Under the pieces are notes generated by a model. It was not told the DNA's origin, did no database searches, and was given only the letters and a program-made list of their open reading frames with translations. Below are positions 27,115-35,544 of a stretch of DNA of 62,156 nucleotides, in pieces; within the stretch, counting starts at the first letter, position 1; each line of letters begins with the position of its first letter. The DNA comes from Ruminococcus sp. (GTDB lineage Bacteria > Bacillota > Clostridia > Oscillospirales > Ruminococcaceae): NCBI GenBank assembly GCA_017519145.1, contig JAFWTA010000058.1, positions 1 through 62,156 of the forward strand. Direction: 5' to 3'. Both the position numbers and the translations under genes were made by a program.

Positions 27115-28986
27115 TTAATCTGCCTTTTTAAGGAATTCATCCATAGTCATTATCTCCTCCTCTGCTGTGGAAACATAGGCGTAGTATGACAGGATAGATG
27201 AAGCGTCAACAGCATTGACCGAGCCGTCATGATCCACGTCTGCCGCAAGCTTCTGACGCGGTGAAAATCCGCCGTCATGATCGGTGGAGATAAGGGCATA
27301 ATAGGACAGCACCGCCGATGCATCGACTGCGTCTACTGCTCCGCTGCCGTCTGTATCTCCTTTTGTTACGGCAAATCCTTCAGGCGATCGGAAGTTGTAG
27401 ATGTACAGTTCCGCGTATGCCTGTGCAGTGGATCCTTCATAACCGTATATGGTGCCGCTGAAATCTATATTTCCATTATCGTAGTCAACGATATTGCATA
27501 TAGTATCATAACTGTCATATATCTCGCAGAACGGATTATTTATCGTGATCGATCTTAACGACTCACAGCCGAAAAAAGCCTCATAGTCGATCTGAGTTAT
27601 ATTCTCGGGCAGATCTACTTCTTCCAGTGAGCTGCATGAGCTGAAAACTGATGCTTCTATTGCCGTCAGCGATGTGGGGATATGGATGCTTTTAAGACTT
27701 GTACAGCAAGTAAAAGCACTGTTGGCCAACCTGTTGACAGAATCAGGGAGATTTATCTCCGTCAGATTCCGGCAGTCAAAGAATGCCTCCTGTCCGATAT
27801 ACTCAAGACCCTCGGGAAGCACCACCTTTACAAGATTCTTGTCTCCGCCTACGCCGTATCCGTATTTGTTCTCCTCAGTGCAGAAGGCATACTCGCCTAT
27901 GCCCTTTGTGCCCTCTTTTACAACTATTGTCGAATTTGAAGGCAGCTTTCCCTTTATCTTGTAAAGGTAATTGCCGCAGTAAACGGGTCCGTCCTTCTGA
28001 CCGTCCCACCATGGTGTTCCATAGAATACGTTTCCGCCGTATTCTCTTGTATTATCGCTGAATGTTATATCCGAAAGGGATGAGCAGTTTTCAAAGGCAT
28101 AGCTCTCCACTCTCACGATATTATCGGGGATAACCACATGGTCCAGCTTGTCACAGCCTTCAAAGGTGCTGTAATTTATACTCTCTGCCATCTTGGAAAG
28201 CTGAATCGTTTCAAGATTGTCACAGTTCTGGAAAGCATAGTCCCGCACAACTTCAACAGTATCGGGGATTATGAAGCTCTTATCGCCCCTGCCGGCAGGA
28301 TATCTGCACAGCACATTCTTCTGAGCATTGTACAGGATGCCGTCTATGTCGGAATACTCTTTATTCCCCTCAGCCACATTTATGCTTTTGAGTGAACCGC
28401 AGTTGTTGAACAGGTCTGAAGCAATCCACTCAACAGATGCCGGGATAGTGACCGAAGTCAGCTCCTGACAGTTGTCGAACGCACCGCTTACAATGAAGTC
28501 CACTGTATCGGGAACGATGACATCTCCCTTTGTGCGGGAAGGCAGACACCTTACAAGGTCTGTCCTGTCGGCGGTATAAACAGCTCCGTCTTCGTATACA
28601 TAGTTTTTATTTGCCGGATCTATCTCAACAGTGTCCAGCGCACGGCAATAGCTCAGTGCCATACCGATATCCGTGACTGCGGCAGGTATACGCACATATT
28701 CAACGGGATCATCGACCCAAAAGAAAGTCTCATCAGTGACTGCTGTCACGGGAAGTTCTTCGATGGTATCGGGGATCTCCACTCTCGTCTTATCGCCGTG
28801 ATACTCATTGATGACGATGTGGTCTCCGAAATTGAGCCATCTCCACGCTTCATCGGCGCACTCGGTATGCTCACCGCTGAAATCAAATACCGACTTAGCG
28901 CCTGCATTCAGACTTACGCTCAATGACGCGCTGTATGTCACTCCCATAGCTAAAGATACAGCGGCAGAAATTACCCTTTTTTTCAT
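27115..28986 (-). CDS. secreted leucine-rich-repeat (BspA/LRR_5) dockerin protein
   Basis: A 623-residue secreted protein. After a signal peptide (to about 30) it has many 22-24-residue repeats of the BspA/LRR_5 kind (pattern YAFxNCxxLxxIxLP...), broken by insert segments, then a C-terminal dockerin of about 75 residues (loops GDTDGSGAVDAVDAS and DVDHDGSVNAVDAS, each followed by SYYA). Such repeats are protein- or glycan-binding surfaces. The dockerin is of the same kind as that in the gene at 32961. ATG 28986 follows AAGGGGTG. Function in the cellulosome is unknown; a structural or adhesive subunit is plausible. Confidence 0.9.
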   Translation of the reverse strand: MKKRVISAAVSLAMGVTYSASLSVSLNAGAKSVFDFSGEHTECADEAWRWLNFGDHIVINEYHGDKTRVEIPDTIEELPVTAVTDETFFWVDDPVEYVRIPAAVTDIGMALSYCRALDTVEIDPANKNYVYEDGAVYTADRTDLVRCLPSRTKGDVIVPDTVDFIVSGAFDNCQELTSVTIPASVEWIASDLFNNCGSLKSINVAEGNKEYSDIDGILYNAQKNVLCRYPAGRGDKSFIIPDTVEVVRDYAFQNCDNLETIQLSKMAESINYSTFEGCDKLDHVVIPDNIVRVESYAFENCSSLSDITFSDNTREYGGNVFYGTPWWDGQKDGPVYCGNYLYKIKGKLPSNSTIVVKEGTKGIGEYAFCTEENKYGYGVGGDKNLVKVVLPEGLEYIGQEAFFDCRNLTEINLPDSVNRLANSAFTCCTSLKSIHIPTSLTAIEASVFSSCSSLEEVDLPENITQIDYEAFFGCESLRSITINNPFCEIYDSYDTICNIVDYDNGNIDFSGTIYGYEGSTAQAYAELYIYNFRSPEGFAVTKGDTDGSGAVDAVDASAVLSYYALISTDHDGGFSPRQKLAADVDHDGSVNAVDASSILSYYAYVSTAEEEIMTMDEFLKKAD

Positions 28987-29423
28987 ATCATACACCCCTT
29001 TATTATGTTTGTCTGGCCTCAGGCTGACAATCTTAACATTATTATTTTAACACCTTCGTCGGCAGGACTTCAAGATTATGCCTGATTGTTAATTTTTTGG
29101 TAATAAAAACCGTCATTCATCACAAATAGCAGCAAAGCCGACTGTACATAATATATAAATAACAGGCATTGTACTATGCCGAAGCGTTTTCATCGGCATT
29201 TTCTTCCTTATCTGTCCGAAATTCAGGGCAAGACCATTCTCCCTGCATTTTTTGCTGTCTGTATGAACAAACTATTACCTTTTGCATGATATTGTTGACT
29301 TATTCTGCAATATATGGTATACTGATTGGTAGGAACTGCGTCCGCAGTCACTTTGTAACAGGTTAAACTGCCTTACATGACAGGCAGATATAAAAAGCAT
29401 CATATTAACAGGAGGGGTTAATA
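28987..29423. other. divergent intergenic region between two LRR-dockerin genes
   Basis: This 437-base region has no gene. It contains the plus-strand promoter at 29295-29323 and a stem ATGCCGA/TCGGCAT (29176-29199) followed by TTTTCTTCC. A possible minus-strand promoter (TTGAAG, 18 bases, TAAAAT, near 29045-29075) precedes the gene at 27115. Confidence 0.5.
29295..29323 (+). promoter_or_regulatory. promoter of the short LRR-dockerin gene
   Basis: TTGACT (29295-29300) and TATACT (29318-29323) have a 17-base spacer, about 100 bases before the start. Confidence 0.7.
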
Positions 29424-30563
29424 ATGAAGTCAAAGAGAATAGCACTGAAGGCTGCATCCTTTATTGCAGCTGCAACACTGTCTGCTGCAATGCCGCTTTC
29501 CACTATCGGAAGCACATTCATGCAGTCTGCACTTACCGCATACGCTGCGGAAACTTCCGGCAGTCTCACATATGAGAAGTACGATGACCATGTTGAGATC
29601 GTAGGAAGCGATTACAAGGCAACATCCATCGAGATACCGTCTTCTATCTCAGGACTGCCGGTTACTGCCATCGGTGATTACGCATTCAACGGCTGCTCAC
29701 TTTCAAGCGTGACCATCCCGGATACAGTCAAGACCATCGGCAAATACGCATTCGCCATGAGTTCAAATCTTAAATCCGTAACCATCCCCGAAAGCGTTGA
29801 GTTCATTGATCTCCGCGCATTCGATCTGTGTAAGCAGCTTTCCGAGGTGAACTTGCCCGATAAGATGATCGAGATGTCCGCAAGGGTATTTGACAATACT
29901 CCTTGGATCGACGCTCAGCGCCAGAAGAATGATCTCGTCATCATCAACGGCAACCTCATCGACGGTGAAAAAGCCAAGGGCGATGTGGTGATCCCTTCGG
30001 ACGTAAAGTACGTTTCGGCAGGCGCTTTTGAGAGAAACGAGGATATCACCTCCGTTGTATTCCCCTCAAGCGTTACCAAGATCAACGACAACGTATTCTT
30101 CTACTGCTCAAATCTGAAGTCAGTTGACGCAAAAAGCTGTACATTCATCGACAGCATGGCTTTTGCTTACTGCAATAAGCTCACCGATCTCAAGGTATCC
30201 GGCAAGATGACAAAGATCGACTATATGGCATTCTCAGACGTTACTGCTCAGGCTACCATCACTGTATACGGCACTAAGGCAGACTGGGATCAGGCTGACA
30301 AGCCCACAGACGACAAGTTCCTTAACAATGCAAAATATATCTTCGATGAGAGCTATGTAGCTCCTCCCGAGGAGATCGAGGGCGACCTCAATGCAGACGG
30401 CTCATTCAACACAGCCGATCTGATACTCATGAACAAGTGGCTCCTCAATGTTCCCGGCACTGAGCTCGCAAACTGGAAGGCAGGCGACTTCATCAAGGAC
30501 GAGCAGCTTGACGTTTACGATCTCGTTCTCATGAGAAAGGCTCTTATCGCAAAGGGTCAATAA
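29424..30563 (+). CDS. secreted LRR_5-dockerin protein, short
   Basis: A 379-residue secreted protein: signal peptide (to about 40, ending AYAAE), roughly eight BspA/LRR_5 repeats (for example YAFNGCSLSSVTIPDTV), and a C-terminal dockerin (about 318-376, loops GDLNADGSFNTADL and DFIKDEQLDVYDL). AGGAGG lies before the ATG. It is divergent from a longer relative at 27115, but the dockerins differ in sequence type, so the two may dock on different cohesins. No catalytic motif is present. Confidence 0.9.
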   Translation: MKSKRIALKAASFIAAATLSAAMPLSTIGSTFMQSALTAYAAETSGSLTYEKYDDHVEIVGSDYKATSIEIPSSISGLPVTAIGDYAFNGCSLSSVTIPDTVKTIGKYAFAMSSNLKSVTIPESVEFIDLRAFDLCKQLSEVNLPDKMIEMSARVFDNTPWIDAQRQKNDLVIINGNLIDGEKAKGDVVIPSDVKYVSAGAFERNEDITSVVFPSSVTKINDNVFFYCSNLKSVDAKSCTFIDSMAFAYCNKLTDLKVSGKMTKIDYMAFSDVTAQATITVYGTKADWDQADKPTDDKFLNNAKYIFDESYVAPPEEIEGDLNADGSFNTADLILMNKWLLNVPGTELANWKAGDFIKDEQLDVYDLVLMRKALIAKGQ

Positions 30564-30620
30564 TATCATAACTATCCGAAACAGCTGCTTTTAGTCAGCT
30601 TCCTTAACGAAAAATGTGGA

Positions 30621-30656
30621 TTACCGAGCCTGAAATTCCGGGCTCGGTAATTTTAT
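30621..30656 (+). terminator. terminator after the short LRR-dockerin gene
   Basis: Stem TTACCGAGCC/GGCTCGGTAA with a ten-base loop, followed by TTTTAT. Confidence 0.8.
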
Positions 30657-30734
30657 GCCACGTTCCGCCGGAGGTGGGCTCCCCTCAGCGGCTGTTTTTT
30701 GTCCCTGCTGATTGTTTCGCGCCTGCTGTTGCAC

Positions 30735-30763
30735 TTACATTCTCTCCTGCGTATGTGTATAAT
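30735..30763 (+). promoter_or_regulatory. promoter of the first sigma/anti-sigma pair
   Basis: TTACAT (30735-30740) and TATAAT (30758-30763) are 17 bases apart, 32 bases before the sigma gene. Confidence 0.5.
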
Positions 30764-30795
30764 GAAAGCAGATCTGCCGAAGAAGGAGGAGCACA

Positions 30796-31347
30796 ATGAA
30801 CGACTCGGAAATACTTGAACTGCTGCATCAGTCACCGCAAAAAGGACACCGCGCCCTGTTCGATGAATACTACAGCTATGTCTACGCAATATCCGTGAAT
30901 ATCCTCAGGGACTTCGGCTCTCGCGAGGACATCGAGGAGTGCGTCATCGACACCTTTACTTCCGTCATAAACAAGCTTGACGAAAGCGCTGTGGGCTCTG
31001 TTAAGCCCTTTGTAGGCACAGTTGCCAAGCATAAGGCAATAAGTATGCGTAGGTCTCTTATGTCAAGGGCAGGAAAATGCATATCCATGGACAGCGATGA
31101 GCTGGACGAGCTCCGCTCTGAGGAACGTGTGGACAGGAACGCCGAAAGATCCGACATGACAAGGCAGCTGCTTCAGAAGATAAAAGAGCTGGGCGAGCCT
31201 GACTCCGCCATCATCATACAGAAATATTTCTACGGACAAAACGCAAATGAGATAGGCAGAATGCTGGACATGAAGCCCGCAACAGTGCGTATGCGCTGTA
31301 CAAGGGCGATAAAAAAGCTCCGCAGCCTGCTCAGTGACTTCTTTTAA
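30796..31347 (+). CDS. ECF-like RNA polymerase sigma factor 1
   Basis: A 183-residue sigma factor with region 2 (about 20-85; DEYYSYVYAISVNILRDFG then EDIEECV) and region 4 (about 120-180; ending VRMRCTRAIKKLRSLL). It is a clear paralogue of the product at 35545: both have EDIEECV, GEPDS and an R-C-RA--KLR signature in region 4. Regions 1 and 3 are missing, as in extracytoplasmic-function sigma factors. It is followed 13 bases later by a single-pass membrane protein that is its likely anti-sigma. GGAGG precedes the ATG. Confidence 0.88.
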   Translation: MNDSEILELLHQSPQKGHRALFDEYYSYVYAISVNILRDFGSREDIEECVIDTFTSVINKLDESAVGSVKPFVGTVAKHKAISMRRSLMSRAGKCISMDSDELDELRSEERVDRNAERSDMTRQLLQKIKELGEPDSAIIIQKYFYGQNANEIGRMLDMKPATVRMRCTRAIKKLRSLLSDFF

Positions 31348-31360
31348 AGGAGAGATAGTT

Positions 31361-32566
31361 ATGAAAAAGGATACAGATAAGCTTTTCGGCAATATCAGCG
31401 ATGAGGAAGCCGAGAGGATAGCCGCCGATTATCCCACGGGAGATAAGGAACAGCGTGACCGCATTTTCAATGAGATAGAACGCCGCGTTGAAGGCAGAAC
31501 GACCTCAGATGACATGGACGTCAGCGGTGTTGAGACCTACCGTCCCAGAATATATATGAAGGTCATATCCGCTGCGGCAGCCTTGGTGCTCGCAGCAGGT
31601 GCGGCAGTGGGCGGAAGTTACCTGCTCCGCGGCAGAGACAAAAATCTGACAGTGGAGCCATCCTCAGATGTAATTGAGGAGACTGCCGAGACAACAGCTG
31701 CTCCCACTACCGAGGAGCAGACCACAGAGCCAGAGGTACCTACAGAGGAACAGCTCCTTGAACTGCTGAACAGCCGCTCCTACGACGATTATCCGCAGCT
31801 CAATATAGGCTACACTATGGTCAGCGACAATGGAGTATCAACAGAACGAGGCCTCGCCAAGAGGGATATGGTCACAGGAAACGAGTCCATGGTGAAGAAA
31901 TGGAGCCATAATGCCGAATATTACAAGAACTTCAGCGATGAAGATCTCGCTGACTGGGGAATAGACCTTGACAACGTCGAGAGCATCTATACCTCAAACG
32001 AAATGTTCATGTACAAGGATCTGTATATCTGTGTATACGGAAGCAGCGACAAAAACTTTATAGAACAGTATGAGGTAACAGACCGTAAGGACAGCGTGTT
32101 CGATACGCCCAATGTTTTCGCAAGCCCCTGCAATTTTTATTCCGAGGTCGTTCTCGAGGAGATAAACACGGGCAAATATGAGATACAGGAGATAAGCGGA
32201 GAAGCCACCTTTCTCGGCAGAGACTGCACCTCAGCACGCCTTTTCTGCCCCAGTGTGACAGAATATGAGCAAAAAATGGGACGAGGCGGAGTACGCATTT
32301 TTGACGAGGAGTATGTTGATGAGGTACAGCTGGACATTCTCGTGGATAACGAGACAGGCTTAATTCTCTGGTTCAAGGATACTCAGGGAGAATACACCGA
32401 GGAATACTCAGTGGATACTCTCCTGTTCAACGAGGACGCAGAGCTTCCCGAGGACGGCGCTGACATCAAAGAGCGTCTGTCGGGCTGTGCTCCCAACACT
32501 GAAGAGACTGCTTCTTACGACCTCAGCATACTTGATGAAACTCCCGACAGCGAAAATATAGGATAA
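31361..32566 (+). CDS. membrane anti-sigma-like protein with extracellular sensor
   Basis: The 401-residue protein has a cytoplasmic N-terminus of about 64 residues, one membrane helix (about 65-89), a Thr/Glu-rich stalk and an extracellular domain of about 260 residues. The juxtamembrane motif DVSGVE (53-58) also occurs, in the same place, in the membrane protein at 34155. The outer domain has late pieces (GEATFLGRDCTSARLF, then DILVDNETGLILWFKD) that recall LolA/RseB-like folds; this is a guess from pattern. ATG 31361 follows AAAGGAGAG; a longer frame overlaps the sigma gene. Role as anti-sigma is inferred from topology and gene order. Confidence 0.75.
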   Translation: MKKDTDKLFGNISDEEAERIAADYPTGDKEQRDRIFNEIERRVEGRTTSDDMDVSGVETYRPRIYMKVISAAAALVLAAGAAVGGSYLLRGRDKNLTVEPSSDVIEETAETTAAPTTEEQTTEPEVPTEEQLLELLNSRSYDDYPQLNIGYTMVSDNGVSTERGLAKRDMVTGNESMVKKWSHNAEYYKNFSDEDLADWGIDLDNVESIYTSNEMFMYKDLYICVYGSSDKNFIEQYEVTDRKDSVFDTPNVFASPCNFYSEVVLEEINTGKYEIQEISGEATFLGRDCTSARLFCPSVTEYEQKMGRGGVRIFDEEYVDEVQLDILVDNETGLILWFKDTQGEYTEEYSVDTLLFNEDAELPEDGADIKERLSGCAPNTEETASYDLSILDETPDSENIG

Positions 32567-32632
32567 AGCATTATACAGCAAAAAGCACCTCCACATTAAG
32601 GACGGTGCTCTTACGGAAGTTTTACGCGTGAT

Positions 32633-32678
32633 ATTGAGGGAAGCCCTTTTGTAAAAGTGCTTCCTTCAATTCTTTTTT
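32633..32678 (+). terminator. terminator of the first sigma/anti-sigma pair
   Basis: A 12-bp stem (32633-32644 with 32659-32670, one G-T pair) is followed by TCTTTTTTC. Confidence 0.85.
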
Positions 32679-32798
32679 CGCAGGCTCTGTTTTAGTTTTT
32701 CTATGGACAAGGCGATTGATAATATATGCCTTTTTATTATATTTAAGGCGCCCTGTCCTGATAAAAACCAGCCAAAAGTCTTTGGAAAAGGGGGTATG

Positions 32799-32844
32799 GG
32801 GTGACTCCCCACAGTGTGGGGAGATGTCACGCAGTGACAGAGGG
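32799..32844. repeat. REP-like double-hairpin repeat, copy 2
   Basis: Counterpart of 139-182. Stem 1 is CTCCCCACA/TGTGGGGAG (805-823 of 32 kb) where copy 1 has a T-A pair in place of the C-G pair; stem 2 is GTCAC/GTGAC where copy 1 has GTCC/GGAC. Both changes keep pairing. Confidence 0.8.
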
Positions 32845-32960
32845 GACCGCCTCCGTCAGAGGAAGAACCTTTCCTCAGAAAGGTTTTTCCACCATGATTT
32901 CGTGTAAACTTCTATAAGAGTATCGCTCTTATTCTGCGGAGGTGCTGTATTTATATCAGC

Positions 32961-33983
32961 TCAGCCTTCATTGAAAGCTGTGAGGTACTTTTCAAATGAA
33001 ACAGCCTGTGTCTTTACTGTCGAATTGTAAGCGTAGTAGGAAAGTACGCAGGAAGCGTCAACGGAATTTACTGCGCCGTCGCCGTTTACGTCTGCTGACT
33101 TTATCTGTGCCTCGGTGAAGCTGCCGCCCTTGCTGGTGGAGCTCATAGCATAGTGGGAAAGGATATTAGAAGCGTCGATAGCGTTGATAACATTGTCGTT
33201 GTTCACATCGCCCAGTGAGTATGCTGTTGTCTCAGTTTCCTTTACAAAGCGAGCCAGACCGCCGTTGCCAAGGCTGAGCACGTCTGTTCCTGCGAGGCTG
33301 TATGCTGTGTACTTCAGTGCCGAGCCCTCATAGAAGCTGAGAACTGTAAATTCTGTTTCTTCGATCTTGTCGGTACCGAGCTTTACTGTGCCTGCGGAGG
33401 TCTTGCCCTCTGCGTCTGTGTACTTGTATGTAAAATCTGCATTTATCTCAACAGTGCCTACATTCTTTGCACTCTTATCTACTGTGTTATTTCCCTCTGA
33501 TACCTGATGTGTCCACTTGCCTGCGAAGCTGGTGATGCTTGCTGTTGTCTCAGCTTCCTTTACGAAGCGAGCCAGACCGCCGTTGCCAAGGCTGAGCACG
33601 TCTGTTCCTGCGAGGCTGTATGCTGTGTACTTCAGTGCCGAGCCCTCATAGAAGCTGAGAACTGTAAATTCTGTTCCTTCGATCTTGTCGGTACCGAGCT
33701 TTATTGTGCCTGCGGAGGTCTTGCCCTCTGCGTCTGTGTACTTGTATGTGGAATCTGCATTTATCTCAACAGTGCCTACATTCTTTGCACTCTTATCTAC
33801 TGTGTTATTTCCCTCTGATACCTGATGTATCCACTCGCCTGTGAAAGCCTTGATATCTGTAACGCTGTTGTCAGCAGCTGCTGATACTGAAGCAGAAGCT
33901 GTATCTGCTGCGCAAAGTGCATTTACGGGAGCTGCCGAGAACATAAGGCTGAGAGCCGCAATAAAAGTAACCATATTTTTCAT
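32961..33983 (-). CDS. secreted dockerin protein with two copies of an undescribed domain
   Basis: A 340-residue secreted protein: signal peptide (to about 25), two near-identical 106-residue repeats (47-147 and 153-253) and a C-terminal dockerin (257-325; loops GDVNNDNV and DVNGDGAV, with SHYA/SYYA). Each repeat has the pattern F-G-W--Q-S-GN-TVD...GTVEI--D-TY-YT...GNGGL-R-V. The same domain is in the extracellular part of the membrane protein at 34155. ATG 33983 follows AGGAGG; a longer frame runs through the promoter. The ECF-type promoter upstream matches that of the sigma gene at 35545. The domain looks like a small beta-barrel; function is unknown. Confidence 0.88.
   Translation of the reverse strand: MKNMVTFIAALSLMFSAAPVNALCAADTASASVSAAADNSVTDIKAFTGEWIHQVSEGNNTVDKSAKNVGTVEINADSTYKYTDAEGKTSAGTIKLGTDKIEGTEFTVLSFYEGSALKYTAYSLAGTDVLSLGNGGLARFVKEAETTASITSFAGKWTHQVSEGNNTVDKSAKNVGTVEINADFTYKYTDAEGKTSAGTVKLGTDKIEETEFTVLSFYEGSALKYTAYSLAGTDVLSLGNGGLARFVKETETTAYSLGDVNNDNVINAIDASNILSHYAMSSTSKGGSFTEAQIKSADVNGDGAVNSVDASCVLSYYAYNSTVKTQAVSFEKYLTAFNEG
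33231..33866 (-). repeat. 318-bp tandem duplication inside the dockerin gene
   Basis: Two adjacent copies with a 318-base period differ at about nine positions by eye count. This is a recent in-frame duplication of one domain unit. Confidence 0.9.
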
Positions 33984-34045
33984 AATAAATTCCTCCTGGA
34001 TCATCTTTGTTTTTTTAATCTTTAAGATCGACCTTTCATAAACAG

Positions 34046-34074
34046 TAATCGGAGTTCCCACAGGAGGTGTTACA
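34046..34074 (-). promoter_or_regulatory. putative ECF-type promoter of the dockerin gene
   Basis: On the minus strand TGTAAC (34069-34074) and CGATTA (34046-34051) are spaced by 17 bases. The 52 bases from 34074 to 34023 align without gaps to 36192-36141 upstream of the sigma gene, with 36 identities including TGTAACACCT, CCGATT and TGAAAGG-CGA-CTTA. Confidence 0.65.
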
Positions 34075-34112
34075 AAAATTCAAAAAAAATTTCAGAATTA
34101 TTTTGAAAAGCA

Positions 34113-34139
34113 AAAACCACCCGTTTTCAGGGTGGTTTT
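34113..34139 (-). terminator. terminator of the second sigma/anti-sigma pair
   Basis: Stem AAAACCACCC/GGGTGGTTTT, with TTGCTTTTC following on the minus strand. Confidence 0.85.
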
Positions 34140-34154
34140 CAGTGTTTATTCAGT

Positions 34155-35531
34155 TCAGCTGAGGGGAGAAAAGTCACCAAAGGTATACTGTCTGCCGACC
34201 TCTGTCCAGTTTTTGGAATTGAAGTTGTTTGCTGCGGCGTTATATTCTTCTTCACTGACATAGTTATTGTCAACGTCATAGTAGTATAACTGCGGATCCT
34301 CGGGATAAGAGAATTTACTCATTATTTTTCTCTGCTGTACAGAATTATCCCGGAATTCACCTATAAACGCAGAATAATAATCTGCAAAGTACTCCCCTTC
34401 ATCGTCATCAGCAAAGCCAACAAGATTTTCATCATTGCAGAGCAAGAACGTTCCGTATCTGCCGAGTTCAAAAATTACTATCTGACCGACTATTTTTGCA
34501 GAGCCGTTCTCATAATAGTATATCCTGCAGCCTGAATTATGGTCTGAGCCCATTGATATAAGGAGCTCGGGAACACCGTCGTTATCGATGTCCCTGACAT
34601 CCCACATTGACTCGGAAGAGTATTCCGATGTATTCATAAAGTCTGTAAGCACCTGCTTATAAGCTGTTTTCCAGCTTGCGGTCACGCTTGGAGCAGAAGC
34701 TTCAGCGCTGCCCGCGCGGACAAGTCTCTCAAGACCGCCGTTGCCAATGCCGAGCTGGTCCAGTCCCTCATTATAAGTTGCAGCGAACTTTATCGCAGTG
34801 CCATCGTAGAACACGAGTGTTACTAACTGAGTACCTGCTATTTCATCGACTGTTCTCTCTACCCTGTCTGTGGTAACATTTCCGCTGTTTTCGGTATATG
34901 TGTATGTGCCGTCGCCGCGTATCTCAACAGTACCTATATTGTTTGCGCCCTGATCAACGGTATAGTTTCCGCTTGACGCCTGATATACCCATGTGCCTGC
35001 AAAGGGCTTCAGAAGTGCATTCTCGGCTGTTTCCTCCGCAGTATCCCCGCTGCCCAGCACCAATGATGTTACTGCCGAAGCATTTGCCGTGGTGGTAGTA
35101 GTCCCTGTGACAGACCCCTTCGGACCTGTTGATGAGGGTGTAGTACCTGTTCCCGAAGTTGTTGTTACTGTTACGGCAGGAGTCACTACTCCTCCGCCGC
35201 CTCCGGGCTTGTGGTTCCTGTTCAGCATAGCTGTACTGCCGATAGCGATGCCTGCGATGAGCACTATTGAAGCAGCTGTGGCAAGAGGTGTCAGCCATGC
35301 AGGTCTCTTTGCGACCTCAACACCGCTTACATCATCGTTTTTAGTCATTTTGATAGCAGATCCTCTTTCTGTTCCTTCAGCCTGTGCCATCTGCTTTCTG
35401 AATTTCTTCTCACTCATGGCAAGTATCCTGTCAAGCTCTTCGTCTGAGATCTCGGGGCACTTATCTATAAGTCTCTCCATTGAATCATTCTCCGCATTTT
35501 CAAGAATGTCGAATAAATCCTTTTCTCTCAT
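34155..35531 (-). CDS. membrane anti-sigma-like protein sharing the dockerin-protein domain
   Basis: A 458-residue single-pass protein. N-terminal cytoplasmic part (1-79) with the juxtamembrane motif DVSGVE (67-72) also found in the protein at 31361; membrane helix about 81-103; a Gly and Thr-rich stalk (107-160); one copy of the undescribed domain (177-275; GTWVYQ, TVEIRGDGTYTYT, GNGGLERLV); and a C-terminal domain (287-450) with DIDNDGVPELLIS, a calcium-loop-like motif seen in clostridial surface proteins. It starts 13 bases after the sigma gene. The likely role is to hold the sigma factor until an outside signal is sensed; the pair-wise arrangement is the evidence. Confidence 0.78.
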   Translation of the reverse strand: MREKDLFDILENAENDSMERLIDKCPEISDEELDRILAMSEKKFRKQMAQAEGTERGSAIKMTKNDDVSGVEVAKRPAWLTPLATAASIVLIAGIAIGSTAMLNRNHKPGGGGGVVTPAVTVTTTSGTGTTPSSTGPKGSVTGTTTTTANASAVTSLVLGSGDTAEETAENALLKPFAGTWVYQASSGNYTVDQGANNIGTVEIRGDGTYTYTENSGNVTTDRVERTVDEIAGTQLVTLVFYDGTAIKFAATYNEGLDQLGIGNGGLERLVRAGSAEASAPSVTASWKTAYKQVLTDFMNTSEYSSESMWDVRDIDNDGVPELLISMGSDHNSGCRIYYYENGSAKIVGQIVIFELGRYGTFLLCNDENLVGFADDDEGEYFADYYSAFIGEFRDNSVQQRKIMSKFSYPEDPQLYYYDVDNNYVSEEEYNAAANNFNSKNWTEVGRQYTFGDFSPLS

Positions 35532-35544
35532 TTCTGCTCCCCCC

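Larger units (their letters stand above)
32567..32960. other. intergenic region with a terminator and a repeat cluster
   Basis: No gene is seen in these 394 bases. They hold the plus-strand terminator at 32633-32678, the REP-like repeat near 32799-32844, a hairpin AACCTTT/AAAGGTT with T tail (32866-32888), and a hairpin ATAAGAG/CTCTTAT (32914-32932) that could end the converging dockerin gene. Confidence 0.7.

Noticed and set aside
29354-29382. TGTAAC before the short LRR-dockerin gene as another ECF promoter
   Set aside because: There is no CGATT at the right distance, and a good sigma-A promoter lies just upstream.
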